Under the pieces are notes generated by a model, which had not been told where the DNA came from, ran no database searches, and saw only the letters and a list, made by a program, of their open reading frames with translations. Source: Sinonovacula constricta (lineage: Eukaryota > Mollusca > Bivalvia > Cardiida > Solecurtidae). From it: a stretch of 64,000 nt of DNA. The stretch spans positions 39,491,749-39,555,748 of the forward strand of contig CM017563.1 in NCBI GenBank assembly GCA_007844125.1, read 5' to 3'. The position numbers and the translations under genes are program-made. How positions within the stretch are numbered: position 1 is the stretch's first letter; each line of letters starts with the position of its first letter. Positions 48,061 through 59,935 of the stretch are shown here, one piece after another.

Positions 48061-48602
48061 AATCTGTTGTGCTTTCCATGACAGTCCCATGTCTTGATAG
48101 TTTTCAAAAAATCATGTTGTTAGTATAAATAAAACAAAATGTCAGCAAACATTAAATAAACATTGCACTGACGATGCAGTCGCACTATAGCGTATGGCAT
48201 TAACGCATGCGAGCGTACGATAAAAATTGCCCATAAGCTCGCATACGCAGATAATCGTTAGAAGTATGTTAGGCATTAGTCGTTAAGGTTCCAAAGACAC
48301 TGACATAAGTCAGTGTACGGTGTTATACGCAGAGGCCAAGTTATTTTTTGAACGTCTTCAAAAAATTTCAGCGTAAGCAGGCGTATAGGTAAGTTACTCA
48401 TATGTCAAGTACGCATTTTATTCGATGGCATAAAACTGGACAGTTGGGCTGTAAATATATAAATGATCAAATTTCCTCAGTTGTAGATCGACAGAGAGAC
48501 GACGGAAGTCTTCTCCAACACCATTATGACCCTATAAAAATATCAATGTATTATATAAATCGAAATAGAAGACAATGAAGAAGGAGAAGGAGGGAGAGAA
48601 TA
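48061..48602. other. Left flank of a decayed Harbinger element
   Basis: The stretch 48165-48420 is rich in CGTATG, ACGCATGCG and GCATACGC strings. A similar set (CATACG, GCATAC, ACGCC) lies at 49280-49470. The left string GACGATGCAGTC...CGTATG resembles the reverse complement of the right end (GACGACAGTC...CGTATG, near 49470-49492). These may be subterminal or terminal inverted repeats of the element holding the transposase fragment, but the exact ends were not resolved. Confidence 0.4.
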
Positions 48603-48961
48603 AGACGCCAACTCTGGGTGAGACCATTGGTTGGACGATGACGATGACGTCAGTTTGGTCAGTATTACCAGCTTATGGTTGAACTAAGAAATGAGGATCA
48701 AAGGTCATTAAACAACTTCATTCGTATGCCCCCCCCCCCTCCCCCACACACACACACCTGTGATGTAAGTTGAGCTAATACAGAGGGTGGGTCCAATGAT
48801 CACAATAGAACATATTACGTACAAGCCTTCCCTAGACCTGGTCTGAAGCTTACATTGACTTTGCGTCATCTTGCCTCTGGAAGCACTTACGCAAGCATAC
48901 ATTATGGATGGATCCCGTATATCACCATGTCAGTTGTTGTTAGAGATGTATTTTTCTGCCA
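48603..48961 (+). pseudogene. PIF/Harbinger transposase remnant
   Basis: Three pieces in different frames match the N-terminal half of Harbinger-type transposases. The first (48603-48728) has RRQLWVRPLV, then two in-frame TGA stops, then QYYQLMVELRNEDQRS and NNFIRM. The second (48769-48835) has VELIQRVGPMIT. The third (48834-48961) has PGLKLTLTLRHLASGSTYAS, IHYGWIPYITMS and VVVRDVF. A poly-C/(CA)n tract at 48729-48759 sits between the first and second pieces. The DDE catalytic half was not found downstream. The motif order (RR.LWVRP, then E.LR...F..F.RM, then LKL.LTLR.LA.G.SY.S) is the family signature as I know it. The gene is dead: two stops, two frame changes and the missing C-terminal half. 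Confidence 0.85.
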
Positions 48962-50117
48962 TTTTTATTTATTTTCCAAGCAAGAAAGTATGGAGACAGC
49001 TTCTGAAAGTGCATATGGAGGAGATGAATCACGCGAGCGTTCATCATAAGGAGGAGGGGATGGTGACCTTAAGTGAACTCTATCTTCAGTAGGTATATTG
49101 GACGGTGTTCCACGACCCCCCCCCCCACAGCTTCATCAGAGAAGGGATCAGCAGGTTAACTTTTTGCCCTTTCTTTTGCCACGTTTCATTTTACAGGTAT
49201 CTTTACACCTCTGAGCTTGTTTAGAAATGAAGGTAAGGGGACACTCCACAGTCAAAAGGGGCGCTGCTCACACATTACTCATAAACTCACATACGTTATG
49301 CATCCGTTACTCATAGGCTTGCATACTCTACCTATACGGTGATAAACGCTACACATTGACGGTGATCAATTTGACATACGCTCTTACTAGTACGCCAACG
49401 TTTCTCATTCGCTACCTGTACGTCGGTGATACGTTAAACGAACCCTGCAAATATGCTATTCATACGTTTGTAAAAGACTGTCGTCGACAGCTCTGGTTTA
49501 AACACTCGAAAGTTGTGTGTGCAGTTATTTTTTTTTTCTAAAATTTTCACACGCGATACATACGACCAAAGCGTGTGCTTACACAGGGTTGCAGCAGAAG
49601 TTTATAAGTATATTTATATTTGCGCGTTCCCTGCCCCTGCAGTTCATTTAGGTCACAAAAATTAAGGGGGTTGTTAGGAAAGACCAACAATCGTGTAGTG
49701 ATTGATACTGTCTGGCACCGATATTGGTGACAGACGAATTTACTTAAATTTATCGTTATTTGAAAGAAAGCATGAAAAACGGTGTGACATAAAGTTGGGC
49801 AATAAAAAGTCCACTGAATCATAACAAATACTAATGGTGAAAATGGCATAGCACAAACTGTAGACAAATAAGCTTGAGTTAAGTATATTTAAATATAAAA
49901 GAATAAATGCTGTTTGTAAATAAATGAATGAGATCCGTGTATTAAACCTTCAACCTATTGAGAAAATATAAGAAATAAAAAAAAAACCCTTTAATACCTC
50001 AATTTGCATGATTATGACACGATACGATATGGTACACTTTTTTGAAGTTTCACAACGCAAACATAGTCTTTGAGAACCATCACATATATCACATCAAAAT
50101 TTCGCAGATTTTTATTC

Positions 50118-50118
<1 letters not shown>

Positions 50119-50149
<31 letters not shown>
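50119..50149. repeat. (TG)n microsatellite
   Basis: About 31 bases of uninterrupted TG. Confidence 0.97.
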
Positions 50150-50152
<3 letters not shown>

Positions 50153-50319
50153 AATCATGTGTTCGGTGCTTTCTGTTTCTATATGGAACAGCATACATTG
50201 GTACCTAAGGTAATATTACTTACTTGAAAATGTTATATCTCTGTCAATTGCAGGCGATCGTTGCGTAAAGGTAGTTGACTGAACCTTTGAGGCTGTGAGA
50301 CAAAATACCGAATAAGCAA

Positions 50320-50352
50320 AAATAATAATAATAATAAATCTATCTATCTATC
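50320..50352. repeat. (AAT)n-(ATCT)n short microsatellite
   Basis: About five AAT units, followed after AA by three to four ATCT units. Confidence 0.9.
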
Positions 50353-50730
50353 ATATCTCTTTACCCATCTTTATGATAACAATCAATCACTATCTTTATA
50401 TCCACGAATACTGGTGTTGTTACAACTATATGTCCTGTGAACACAAAAAATATTTGCTGTCTAAGAATACATCACCATGTCAATTCACCTGTTATATTTT
50501 TAGGTGAATGGTCAATTTACATGTGAGGTATGCTTAGACAACACATATGGTCACAGTCCTAATAAAGGTCACATTATGTATGGAATGTACGTTATAATAT
50601 ACAACGTAAGTACATGTATTTATGTATATAAGCCATATATGCTTACATTAAAGTAGCACAGTTTCGCTGACGATCTATTCTATGCTTTCAGGCAGTGGTA
50701 GATAAAGTCATATGCTCGCCGTAGGAAACA

Positions 50731-50973
50731 TTATACAAATATATCAAAATAGTTCAGAATATCTCTTTCTTTTCCTCCAAGCAAGCATAGAAAATGTTTT
50801 TCGGTAGGCATACTCAATAGTTCGTTTATAAGCTTTGTGCTTATGATAGTGTGTTCACGTATTTTCTGGCGACCCCATATTGCAACAACTTTGTAGAATC
50901 CAGGTAATTTCGGGAAAACAAAATAAAAACTAAACCGCGGTTCCCTACCAAGACTGAATGTGTTGTTTGCCAA
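50731..50973 (-). other. 80-codon open frame, unrecognised
   Basis: This minus-strand frame includes FYFVFPKLPGFYKVVAIWGR and KHFLCLLGGKERDILNYF. The 5' end of the frame lies in the first unit of the 186-bp tandem duplication, and the 3' part lies outside it. A pyrimidine-rich stretch ending in ACACATTCAG precedes it on the minus strand and could act as a splice acceptor. I recognise no family. It could be an exon fragment or chance. Confidence 0.2.
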
Positions 50974-51260
50974 AAAAACAAAAATGGAAAAAAGAGATAA
51001 AAGGTCATTTAAAAATATCGTGTAGCGTCACTCTACCATATTATGTAACTGATGTAACTCAGATTGTAAAACTACTTTGTAGAATCCAGGTAATTTCGGG
51101 AAAACAAAATAAAAACTAAGCCGCGGTTCCCTACCAAGACTGAATGTGTTGTTTGCCAAAAAAAAAAAATGGAAAAAAAGAGATAAAAGGTCATTTAAAG
51201 ATATCGTGTAGCGTCACTCTAGCATATTATGTAACTGATGTAACTCAGATTGTAAAACTT
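50889..51260. repeat. 186-bp tandem duplication, two units
   Basis: Units 50889-51074 and 51075-51260 are almost identical. The differences are a few substitutions (for example AAACCGCGG / AAGCCGCGG, CTACCATATT / CTAGCATATT) and A-run length changes. This is far more recent than the A/B duplication. Confidence 0.97.
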
Positions 51261-53989
51261 TCCTTTTCCGATGAGCTTGATATCGAAGATTCATTATGGT
51301 AGGTTTTAAAAGAGACTTCTTATAATAATATAACACTTTTTAGTTATTGATATGTTAACGCGATAATATAAACTTTGTTAATGTTAGACAATTAGATATT
51401 TCAGCAAATATAACATCTCCACACTTTAAGTGTTGCGCTTTTCCAAGAAAAAAGAAAGAAGCTGCACCCAGTAACAAATCGAGAGGATTTTGGCCTAAAT
51501 CTTTTAAAGGAAACTGAATCTCCAAACAACAACAGCAACATGAATACATAAATGGATACACCTACATTTCAAAAGGTATTTAAAACCACGCTTAGTGTAT
51601 AACTACATATAACGGAAAACAATTCCTTATGTGGACTCATTTGTAATTTACATGTTTATCCACCAAGTGTTTAGTATCTGTAATATTGAAATAAAGTTTC
51701 GAAAATACACAACAGTCAAAACCAATATCGAAGCAAAAAATAACAAATTAAACATGTAATAATCTAACATTTCCTGTTTAGGTACTATGCTTATTGTGCG
51801 GCTTTCATCTTCTCTGTATTAAAGACAATTAAACGCAATGCAGCACACCAGGCAGTGCCGTTAGAATTAGAAACATCAGACTCGATAACTGTCAAAAAGT
51901 TACCAATGAATCAATGTATATGATGACATAGTCCGAAGTTTCGCCTCTTGGGCGCAATCATGTGTGTAGAATGCTTTAACTATTTGGAAAAAATAATACT
52001 TTACTCGCACTCATTCGTTTGATATGTGGTTGTTTTGGTGAAAGTTGATCCCTGACGGCAATTGGACTATACAAGAATGAGTCACACAGTGACTGGAGCA
52101 ATATTTAATTTCAGCAAATCAATACTGTTCTTTTTTTGTTTTATTCATGTTTGAGAATATAGTATTTGTATGTGAAAGAATGATGTTCGTGTCGTTAAAA
52201 TATATTGGCAAGTGAAATTATATCATGCTCTCATCAAAGACCCGTCCCCTCTAAACAACAAAACATCGCATTACAAGAAGGACACAGCAATTAAAAGAAG
52301 AAGTGAAAACTTAACGTTCAGCACAAATAAGACATTATTGCACATTAGCGTAACGAAGCCCGGTGCTTCGCATAAATAATAAGACTCATACATGTAATGT
52401 AACTATAAACATGTCAAAGGCAATTTGCAGTCTGTACATAATTTCAAAAGCAATCACCTTACGATAACATAGACGTTCTAGTTATTTCTGCCTTATAGTA
52501 TAATTATTGTGGAACACGGGTGGGTAGATGAAGCAGATATACTGACATGCCGACTTACAGAACAATAACACAATTGTAAGACATCGCCTATTATTTTTGC
52601 TTTTAATAAATTCAATGCCAATGGACATCGATTGTTGCTGAGATCTTGCGTGCTTTGTAAGCGTTTTTATAGGTCATTAATGAGTATTATTATTATTATT
52701 ATGTAAATGATGGATTTACGATTCAGTGGATTTTAAGTCTGAACAATTTAATTAAGAGTATTAAAGTGATTTCACCATTTTAATGTCTACAGTTGGTACA
52801 CAGTTAGTCGTTATTATTTGAGGTTCACAATCTACGGACAGTAAACAGGCAAAGTTACCTTACTTGTTATTGACCTGCATGTCATGATTGTTGCTGAACA
52901 TTTACCGATAAAGGGTTAGAAGAGTATGAAACTAGACTAAAGGTTATGACATACTTGCATGCAACAGTATTCTCAATAAATAGAATCTCTATATTGTTAC
53001 TTCGATATGCAAACACGAGGTTTTAGCTTTCTTCTTATCTCCTGTTTTTTTACCAAAAGCAAGGTTTATGTGTGATTAATCAAAACAAATATATATCTCT
53101 ATGCCGATTGTTTGTTCTGCTTCATATAAAGTTACATTAAGCTAGTTTTTATACTGTTTAAATGTTTAACATGTTACAAAAAACAATTATGATTTCTAAA
53201 ACGCTAAATGATCCGTTTGTGAAAAATGATGAAGTAAACGTACTAACAACAAATCTTAATATGTTTGACCATTACATGTATACACCAAGCAATGCTGCAT
53301 TTACATTCAAGCAAACAGGCAAAGACATGGCATTTGTATAGGGTTATGACATCAACAAAAGCAAAAACGTTATAACAATATGCTGTGAGCGACTAGTTTT
53401 CAGAATTTGCAAGACTAATGCGTGATTTCGATTATTATAGGAAAGCAAACAAAATAAACACGTAACGACGGATATACGGGATCAAAAACATGCTTTCATT
53501 TCTGAGAAGGAGTCATAATACATGGTCCCAAAATACATGGTAAAGTAGACGTAGCATGACCATGCTTTTGCGTACCTTTTGTCCACGAAGTTTACGGTTT
53601 CTTGCAAAATAATTGTAACTGGCCATATCAAAATCAGTCTATAGTTATAAAATTAATAGTTTTAGATTTTTAGTTAGAGAACATAAAAAGACCTTTAAAA
53701 CGATATAAATCCATATGATACAATAATCCTGTGGAAAGTTATTTAAATTTAAGTAATACATTTCAAGGCCTAAAACTACATATGAATGTGGAAAAAAATG
53801 GCACTGCAACTTTTGTTACATTTTTGGTCTGTACTTAAAACGAAACCCACAATTTCTAAATACTATCATGTCATATATTGTTAGATAGAGAAAACACAAC
53901 TCTATTTAGTTCACATACCCATTTATTAACACACAACCATATAATGGAACACTTTTTAAAAAAGAGTGATCACAGACAATCATAAAATG
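51261..53989. other. No gene seen
   Basis: AT-rich. A GC-rich mini-hairpin (CGAAGC-CCGGT-GCTTCG) is at about 52355-52371 and an (ATT)n tract is at 52686-52701. No frame with recognisable content. Confidence 0.5.
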
Positions 53990-54334
53990 TCAATTTCTTG
54001 AAATTTTTGTCTCGATAACTATGTGAGGGCGACACTGTTTTTCAGGTTTGAAAAATGTATCAACATCATTTACTTTAATAGAAATACATATGTAAGTAAG
54101 CGATGTCTGTAATGTTTCTTTTTCTATATCATTACAGCTTTCACTGTCATTTTCTCTATCTGAGTCCAATGTACCACTTGTAAAGTATATTGTAATCAAT
54201 TCATCCCAGTTTCTGATACCTAGATTTGACCCATTTACTGACAATTTTAGGCATTTAGCCACTGCTTCAGTGATAACTCTATTGTGTTTTTTATTTATTA
54301 TCCAATAATAACACTGATCAATGACAAAGTCCAC
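53990..54334 (-). other. Candidate exon or gene fragment, about 115 codons, unrecognised
   Basis: The minus-strand frame is open from about 54390 to a stop near 53990. It looks more protein-like than other frames here: a mixed hydrophilic/hydrophobic composition with EAVAKCLKLSVNGSNLGIRN and WDELITIYF, then an acidic stretch (DSDRENDSESCNDIEKE), then KVNDVDTFFKPEKQCRPHIV. The ORF has no nearby ATG, and an AG following a T-rich stretch at about 54335 could be a splice acceptor. No family is recognised and no neighbouring exon was established. A fragment of a transposon protein is possible. Confidence 0.35.
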
Positions 54335-54565
54335 TTTTATATCGATAAAAACGCAGTAAACAGTAAAGATAGGTAAACAAATAATTTAAACGGGATATCG
54401 AAAGTAGAAATCGTCCGTTTGACGTACCAGAAAGGCCGATATGTTTATTTAGCAACAGGTACGCGAATTCCTTTGTGTTCGTCATACTTTGGTATGACGT
54501 TTTTGTTGAAAAATAGAATAATTGAATCCCAAGGGAATTAACCTTTATTACGGTACCAAATACAA

Positions 54566-54613
54566 CCTCTCTCTTTTCTCTCTCTTTTCTCTCTCTTTTC
54601 TCTCTCTTTTCTG
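54566..54613. repeat. 11-bp (CTCTCTTTTCT)n tandem repeat
   Basis: About four units of a pyrimidine-only 11-mer. The Glu-Lys-Arg-rich minus frame here is its shadow. Confidence 0.95.
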
Positions 54614-57600
54614 ATTTTGATATGGCCAATTTGATAACATACAACGTCTAACATACCCCGAATTTACATATCATAGGCCATGCCACGTTATAGCAGTGAT
54701 TTGTAAGTATACGATAAAAACATATTTTCTTACATATTTATCAAGTCAATAATAGAAAAAAACCCAGATGAAACACTTACACTTTTTCTAATGACTCAGA
54801 AAATGGCTCGATTGACCCCAATGTTTGACAATTCTGATGGACAATGGACATGTTTGCGTGCCGACATCTCACTAAGCTCCTGCTATGTTGTATTTACTGA
54901 ACTGAATACATCGCTTAAGGCGTTAATGCTGTCGTTTATATCGATCTAAAGTTTTAGTGTAGCAATCAACAATGTCGTTTTATTGAAAAGGTGTATGCTT
55001 GTTTATTCTTCGCAACCCAGTTTACACGACCAACTGGTAAGCGATTTATTCTCAAATCAAGGAAATTTTGCCGTTGATTTTGCATGTTTGTATTGCTTTT
55101 ATGTGATAATCCGTGTAGGATAAAAACAATAGTTTATTGCTTTCAAAAATCGTTTTTGTTTTGTTTTGCTGCATTTAGTGATTATACGTAGAATTTTTAG
55201 AGTTGTAGGGACCTGACGTCAACCAGCTAGCATCACGGTTTGTTCTTTTGCCGACCGACAGTTCCACTTCGCTAACTCTTGTTGTTGTTTTTGTGTGTGT
55301 AATAGTCGGCTATGTATTTTGGTCACTTATATATTTGCTGTTTTCCAGTGGTTGTTCAAATGTTAATATTTACGGTAGTTCTTATTGGACCTGCTCTACT
55401 TTGCTATACTTAGAGTCTGTATTAGGATTATTTGTTTTACAAACAATTGAATTCGTCATTAGACACGCATTTGTTTCAAGTAAAAAAAAGGTAACTCTTA
55501 ATAAAAAGAAACCATGCTTCGAAAACTGACAATGCGTATTTTTTTTTTCTCAAACTAAAATATGAAATGAATTATGGAATCTTAAGTAATTAAACTTGTA
55601 AAATATCGCACAGTTCAAGATTATGAATTAAGACATTTCGAGGGGTGGGTACGATGTCTAATGTCGTTGGTTTTTTCAGCAAATTGTCATTTATGTAAAT
55701 ATTTTGTTCTTTAAAAGCAAAATCCTAAAACGTCTAGAAACTTGAAATAATTGGAAGCACAGAGAAATTAAATGTCAAAATTAATTACTATTTTCAAAGA
55801 TGCTTCGGCTCTTAAATACCACAACATGTTTTATTATGGTTCTGGAAGTTTCATTTTAGTTTTATAATCTTACAGTGTATATTTTTCAATTAACTTATGT
55901 GTTTTATCTTAAAGCCAAGTACCATTTAAACGCTACATGAAGTAGGCGACAAAATTTATCTAGCAGCATTTTTATGGCTTTAAGTGTGGTAGCTTGTAGT
56001 GATTTGGCTTCCTGGCGGTAAGTGTGTGATGATGGATACATTTTACATATAATGTGATATGATATTTAAAACAGAAAGTAATAGAAGCTGGAATTTGTTC
56101 CTACGTATTTTTAGTTCTCATGAATACAAACTTTATACTTTATAGGTTTAACATATGTCGTTATTATTCTACAAGTATGTTAACCGTTTAAACAGCTTTA
56201 TATCCATAATATATCTTTGGCTTAATATATTACCTGGGTTGGGTTCGAAAACAAACAACCGTACCTACAAACTAACTATCAAGCAAACAAACAAACAAAA
56301 ACAAAAACACAGATAACCATTAAATAATTCTCTAAAGCTTCACATGTTGATGTTTGAAACGCAAAAAACAATACTTTTGTATGATAAAGTAACGTGCGTA
56401 CCCATCTATAGAATACCATGTATGGTAACGGTCTCTTTAAAACATAACTGCTGGTATCCTGATTTTGTGTCAATTGGCGCACTCTGACACTGTAAACATG
56501 TCGTAAATTGTTATCGGCTAGACATTTTAGTCGCTATCCGTAACGAAATTAAAAGTAGATATAAAGTCATTTATACCCGAGACATTTAAACTGTCTATAT
56601 TACTATCCAGATACTATCGGTAATTGATTGTCCAGAATCTTGCAGCCCGCAGGAAATGTTACTGATGAATCATTAGAAAAGCATGTGTGAAACCGTAACA
56701 GTCAGCAATGCAATATTATGAATATTGGCACAATGGCTTCATTTAAATTGAAATCATTGATAAGAATAATTATGTTAAAACTATTGCCTATTTCGAAGAC
56801 ATACATGTACATGCATATATAACGTAATAGGATAGATAAATACAGCTTAAACGCCAATGGTGTTTCACTGTGTAATGTAATGTTGGCATCATAATACTAA
56901 CATCTTTTATACATCCGCTTATTCACACATATATTATACTTCCCTTTTCATATCTTAAAATAAAATTAAGGAGTATTGAATAAATAAATAACCTTAAAAC
57001 AAATCTGTTCATGTAATTAGTTTTAAAGAAAGACCTATAACAGAAAACCCTATACTCTTATAGTGGCAGTCACGGATTCATTCGAGTTCTTTCAGGCAAG
57101 GTGTGTCTTGATGACAGTATTTGTGTTTTTTATTATTTCAACACATTCATTTTTAAGCTGAAAGCAAAACATCCTTTGCAAATTATTCCATGTTGTTTTT
57201 AGTAAATCATGGGCGTCTTATCTCAATCACAGTATTTTGCACTCTACCTATATGCGAGGCAATAGACATTGCGAACAAATAGCTATAAGTGTTAATTCTT
57301 TTCCAAAACTTCACCTAAGAACGATTGTGGTCTCTGCTAAAAATAGATACAGAGGTCAGTGCGGATAAACCGGATGACGATATTACGCGATCTCAAACGA
57401 AAGTTGTTCCTTGGTTTTCTTAGGTTTATTTCTACAAATCACGACCGAGTTTTATGATAAAATAAACACATATCCAACATTTTTATTTGTCAATTATGAA
57501 TGCTGTTAATGTCAATAGTCTCAATAAAACCTTGCTGTTATTACAAATAACTTATTTGATCTAAATAAGTGTAAAATGCCTTAAAATATTTCAGCTGTTG

Positions 57601-58512
57601 ATTGTTTGAACATTTGACAAATATCCATCAAATCAAATTTGACGAGTTTTGTGAAACACAATCCGTTCTAGCAGGACATTGTATTCATACAGGAACACAT
57701 GGGCTTTGCAATGATAAAACGCAAGGAAGAAAATAATCGTTTGGCCTTTTAATCGATCTGTTACCTCATGTGGATTTTGAACATATATATGTTAATGTGT
57801 ATTATTCGAACGTTTGGCTGCGGAGTACACTTAGGGAAAACAATCTGTCAAATCGCTGTTATAATAAACTATAAGAAAGTTTCACTCAAAACCCAACCTC
57901 ATTGAACTTAACGTTCTGATAATTATAATTAACCCACAATCCTTCCTGCATTGTTCGGTTAATTTTACGTAAAGCGCTTTAATCTGGCTAAAATAAGTCC
58001 GGATGACTATATTAAAACAACCTTTATGGTTAGGTATTGATTAAGTAGATTGACTGCAGTAAAACCAAGTGCAATGTTAATTATACACAAATTAGATGAT
58101 ATCGTCCTCAAGGCAACCATTCGGTAAACGGTTTTGCTATTTAAGCATGCGTAAGGTTTATTTTCCTGATTTATCTTATAAAAAGTACTCTACACAGTTT
58201 AAGCTATATAGATAACCATATAAATCGATTAACAATATAAAGCATCGCGCGATGGAGCAATATGGTACCAATATATATACATGTAGTTCGATAAACAAAA
58301 CGAATAGTTTGTAGAACAGTTGGTTGGAAAAATACATCAGTATGGGCTTCAATATCTACTACTTTCATTGAGCAAACCTTTTACATGATTTACCTTTACG
58401 GTAGATTGGGTGAGAAGGTTGGCACAGATATATGAACTGCAGGTTCAATATTGCTCTGAATGTACTGTTATTGAAACGTTTTTTACTTACTGAACTGCTT
58501 GATGTGAACGCG
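54614..58512. other. No gene seen
   Basis: AT-rich DNA without clear repeats or recognised coding sequence. The 93-codon plus frame at 55248-55529 is hydrophobic in its first third, has no recognised motif and begins at a non-ATG codon. Confidence 0.5.
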
Positions 58513-59018
58513 TGAATGTAATCTATGTTGCAATTTAATTCATCCTATAAGGATTGTTACGTTTATTTCTTTTGATGAACATAGAACTTTGCATACTCAA
58601 TTCCATCGTAACATGAACAGGATGCTAAAACCATTTACTCTTTTCTGGTGTTTTTTTCTTTATTCAAAATGTTAATTTCATTTACGATCAATAGTTTTGA
58701 ATAGTTCTTTTAATCAAAATAATACCGTTCCTTCTTAACACAATGCGAACATTATTTTTCAATGACGTCACAACTTTCGTCATTAAAAACGTCAGCCCTG
58801 TTAAATTAGATCTGGTTTCTTTTAAGTGCTTGCATACCCACCAGGAAGTGCAAGGTAAGAGCGCTGTAAAACCGGTTTAAGCACCCCAGTCGGTCCATAT
58901 TGCCGATTGACCGTCCCAAGGCGGCAACTGTCGGGTTAACTCTATTTGTTGACTCATACAAATTCATTCTTTTACATTTGGCTTGCATGTGAATACTTTA
59001 GTCTTGTGCCTTGTCAAA
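58513..59018 (+). mobile_element. Dispersed repeat, copy 3, split by a SINE
   Basis: It is a direct repeat of 59441-59935. Shared strings include GTAATCTATGTTG, TTCTTTTGATGAA, TCAAAATGTTAATTTCATT, ACATTATTTTTCAATGACGT and the core 58846-58945 (CCACCAGGAAGTGCAAGGT, TGTAAAACCGGTTTAAGCAC, CAGTCGGTCCATATTGCCGA, GGCGGCAACTGTCGGGT). The tail (TTGCATGTGAATAC, TGTCAAATTTTGGTATATG) is interrupted at 59032 by the SINE and resumes at 59366 with GCAAAGGATTTGTCAT, compared with GCAATGGTCATAAGATTTTG in the uninterrupted copy at 45877. No coding capacity is seen. Confidence 0.85.
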
Positions 59019-59032
59019 TTTTGGTATATGTT
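59019..59032. repeat. SINE target-site duplication, left
   Basis: TTTTGGTATATGTT. The partner is at 59352-59365. Confidence 0.85.
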
Positions 59033-59351
59033 TATGTTTATGTTTATTGGGTTTATCGTCTCACCAACAGTATTTCAGTTATCTGGAGACGGTGTCCACT
59101 TGAAGCAGATATAGTGCTGCCTTCACTGTGTATAGCATGCCGTGAACACCTGGCATGATACCACACCCAGTCACATTATCCAGACACCGGGCCAACCAGT
59201 CGCGGAACTACCCTTATATTTACTTGAGCGTTAGCAAGGGAGCTATACCACTACCATTTTTAACGACTTTGGTATGTCGCGGCCCGGGATCGAACCCGGG
59301 GCCTCCCGTACCTGGAACCGACGCTCTACCGATTGCGCTACCAGGTCCGGT
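59033..59351 (-). mobile_element. tRNA-derived SINE, full length, 319 bp
   Basis: Read on the minus strand, it starts with a tRNA-like head: A box TAGCGCAATCGG (59340-59329) and B box GGTTCGATCCC (59296-59286), with correct spacing of about 32 bases between them. It continues through a body containing GACTGGTTGGCCCGGTGTCT and AATGTGACTGGGTG, and ends in a (CATAAA)n-like tail next to CCCAATAAA. The flanks TTTTGGTATATGTT (59019-59032) and TTTTGGTAAATGTT (59352-59365) are a 14-bp target duplication with one change. The body resembles a domain I believe is shared by several molluscan SINEs, but I cannot name the family safely. It is non-autonomous; mobilisation would need a LINE, and none is seen here. 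Confidence 0.92.
59276..59350 (-). tRNA. tRNA-like head of the SINE (not a functional tRNA gene)
   Basis: It has Pol III A and B boxes and a T-arm (CCCGGGTTCGATCCCGGG), but it is continuous with the SINE body. It should be read as the SINE's internal promoter. The acceptor stem does not pair well by eye. Confidence 0.7.
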
Positions 59352-59365
59352 TTTTGGTAAATGTT
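59352..59365. repeat. SINE target-site duplication, right
   Basis: TTTTGGTAAATGTT, one base different from the left copy. Confidence 0.85.
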
Positions 59366-59440
59366 GCAAAGGATTTGTCATGTATTCTTATTCATGATCA
59401 CAACAATGTTACCTGTGAAGTGTGGCGGTCGTTAAAAATC

Positions 59441-59935
59441 TCCTCGTGCGTGTAATCTATGTTGTCTTTTAATTCATACTATAAGGACGGCTAGGTATAT
59501 TTCTTTTGATGAAAATTGGACTTTGCTTCCTCAATTTCATTTTCTTATGAACAGGTTGCTAGATACATTTACTCTTCTCTGGTCATTTATTCTTGATTCA
59601 AAATGTTAATTTCATTAGTAATCAACAATTTTTGTGTAGCAGTTCTAGTCGAAATAATAACTCTCTCACTTCTAAACACGATGTGGACATTATTTTTCAA
59701 TGACGTCACAATTTTCGTCAAAGAACTTATCAAAGAAAACGTCAGCGCTTGGTCATATTTTAATTAAAATAGATCGGTATTCTTTTCATTGCTTGCATTT
59801 GAGAAACCCACCAGGAAGTGCTAGGTTAGAACGCTGTAAAACCGGTTTAAGCACCTCAGTCGGTCCATATTGCCGATTGACCGTCGCAAGGCGGTAATTG
59901 TCGGGTTTACTCTATTATCTATTTGTTAAATGACT
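59441..59935 (+). mobile_element. Dispersed repeat, copy 4 (uninterrupted)
   Basis: The direct partner of 58513-59018. The core is at 59808-59912 (CCACCAGGAAGTGCTAGGTT, AACGCTGTAAAACCGG, CCTCAGTCGGTCCATATT, GGCGGTAATTGTCGGGTTTA). It differs from copy 3 by scattered substitutions and small indels, about 85% identical. The tail stops soon after TCTATTTGTTAAATGAC. The close spacing of two copies could be nested insertion or local duplication. Confidence 0.85.

Larger units (their letters stand above)
48962..50888. other. No intact gene seen
   Basis: Right flank of the Harbinger relic, including poly-C at 49121-49130 and CATACG-rich sequence to about 49490. The 106-codon minus frame at 49547-49867 is unrecognised. 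A (TG)n tract lies at 50119-50149 and an AAT / ATCT microsatellite at 50320-50352. Confidence 0.5.

Noticed and set aside
54318..54644. Lys/Arg/Glu-rich 108-codon minus frame
   Set aside because: The charged stretch is the shadow of the 11-bp pyrimidine repeat, and the rest has no recognisable content.
55248..55529. 93-codon hydrophobic frame as a membrane protein
   Set aside because: No ATG at its start and no family resemblance. T-rich DNA commonly gives Phe/Leu/Val-rich chance frames.
59276..59350. A functional tRNA gene
   Set aside because: The A and B boxes are good, but the sequence continues directly into a SINE body with a 3' tail and a target duplication, and the acceptor stem is not convincing.
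59155..59397. 80-codon open frame with a Gly/Pro-rich part
   Set aside because: It lies inside the SINE and its tRNA-like head.
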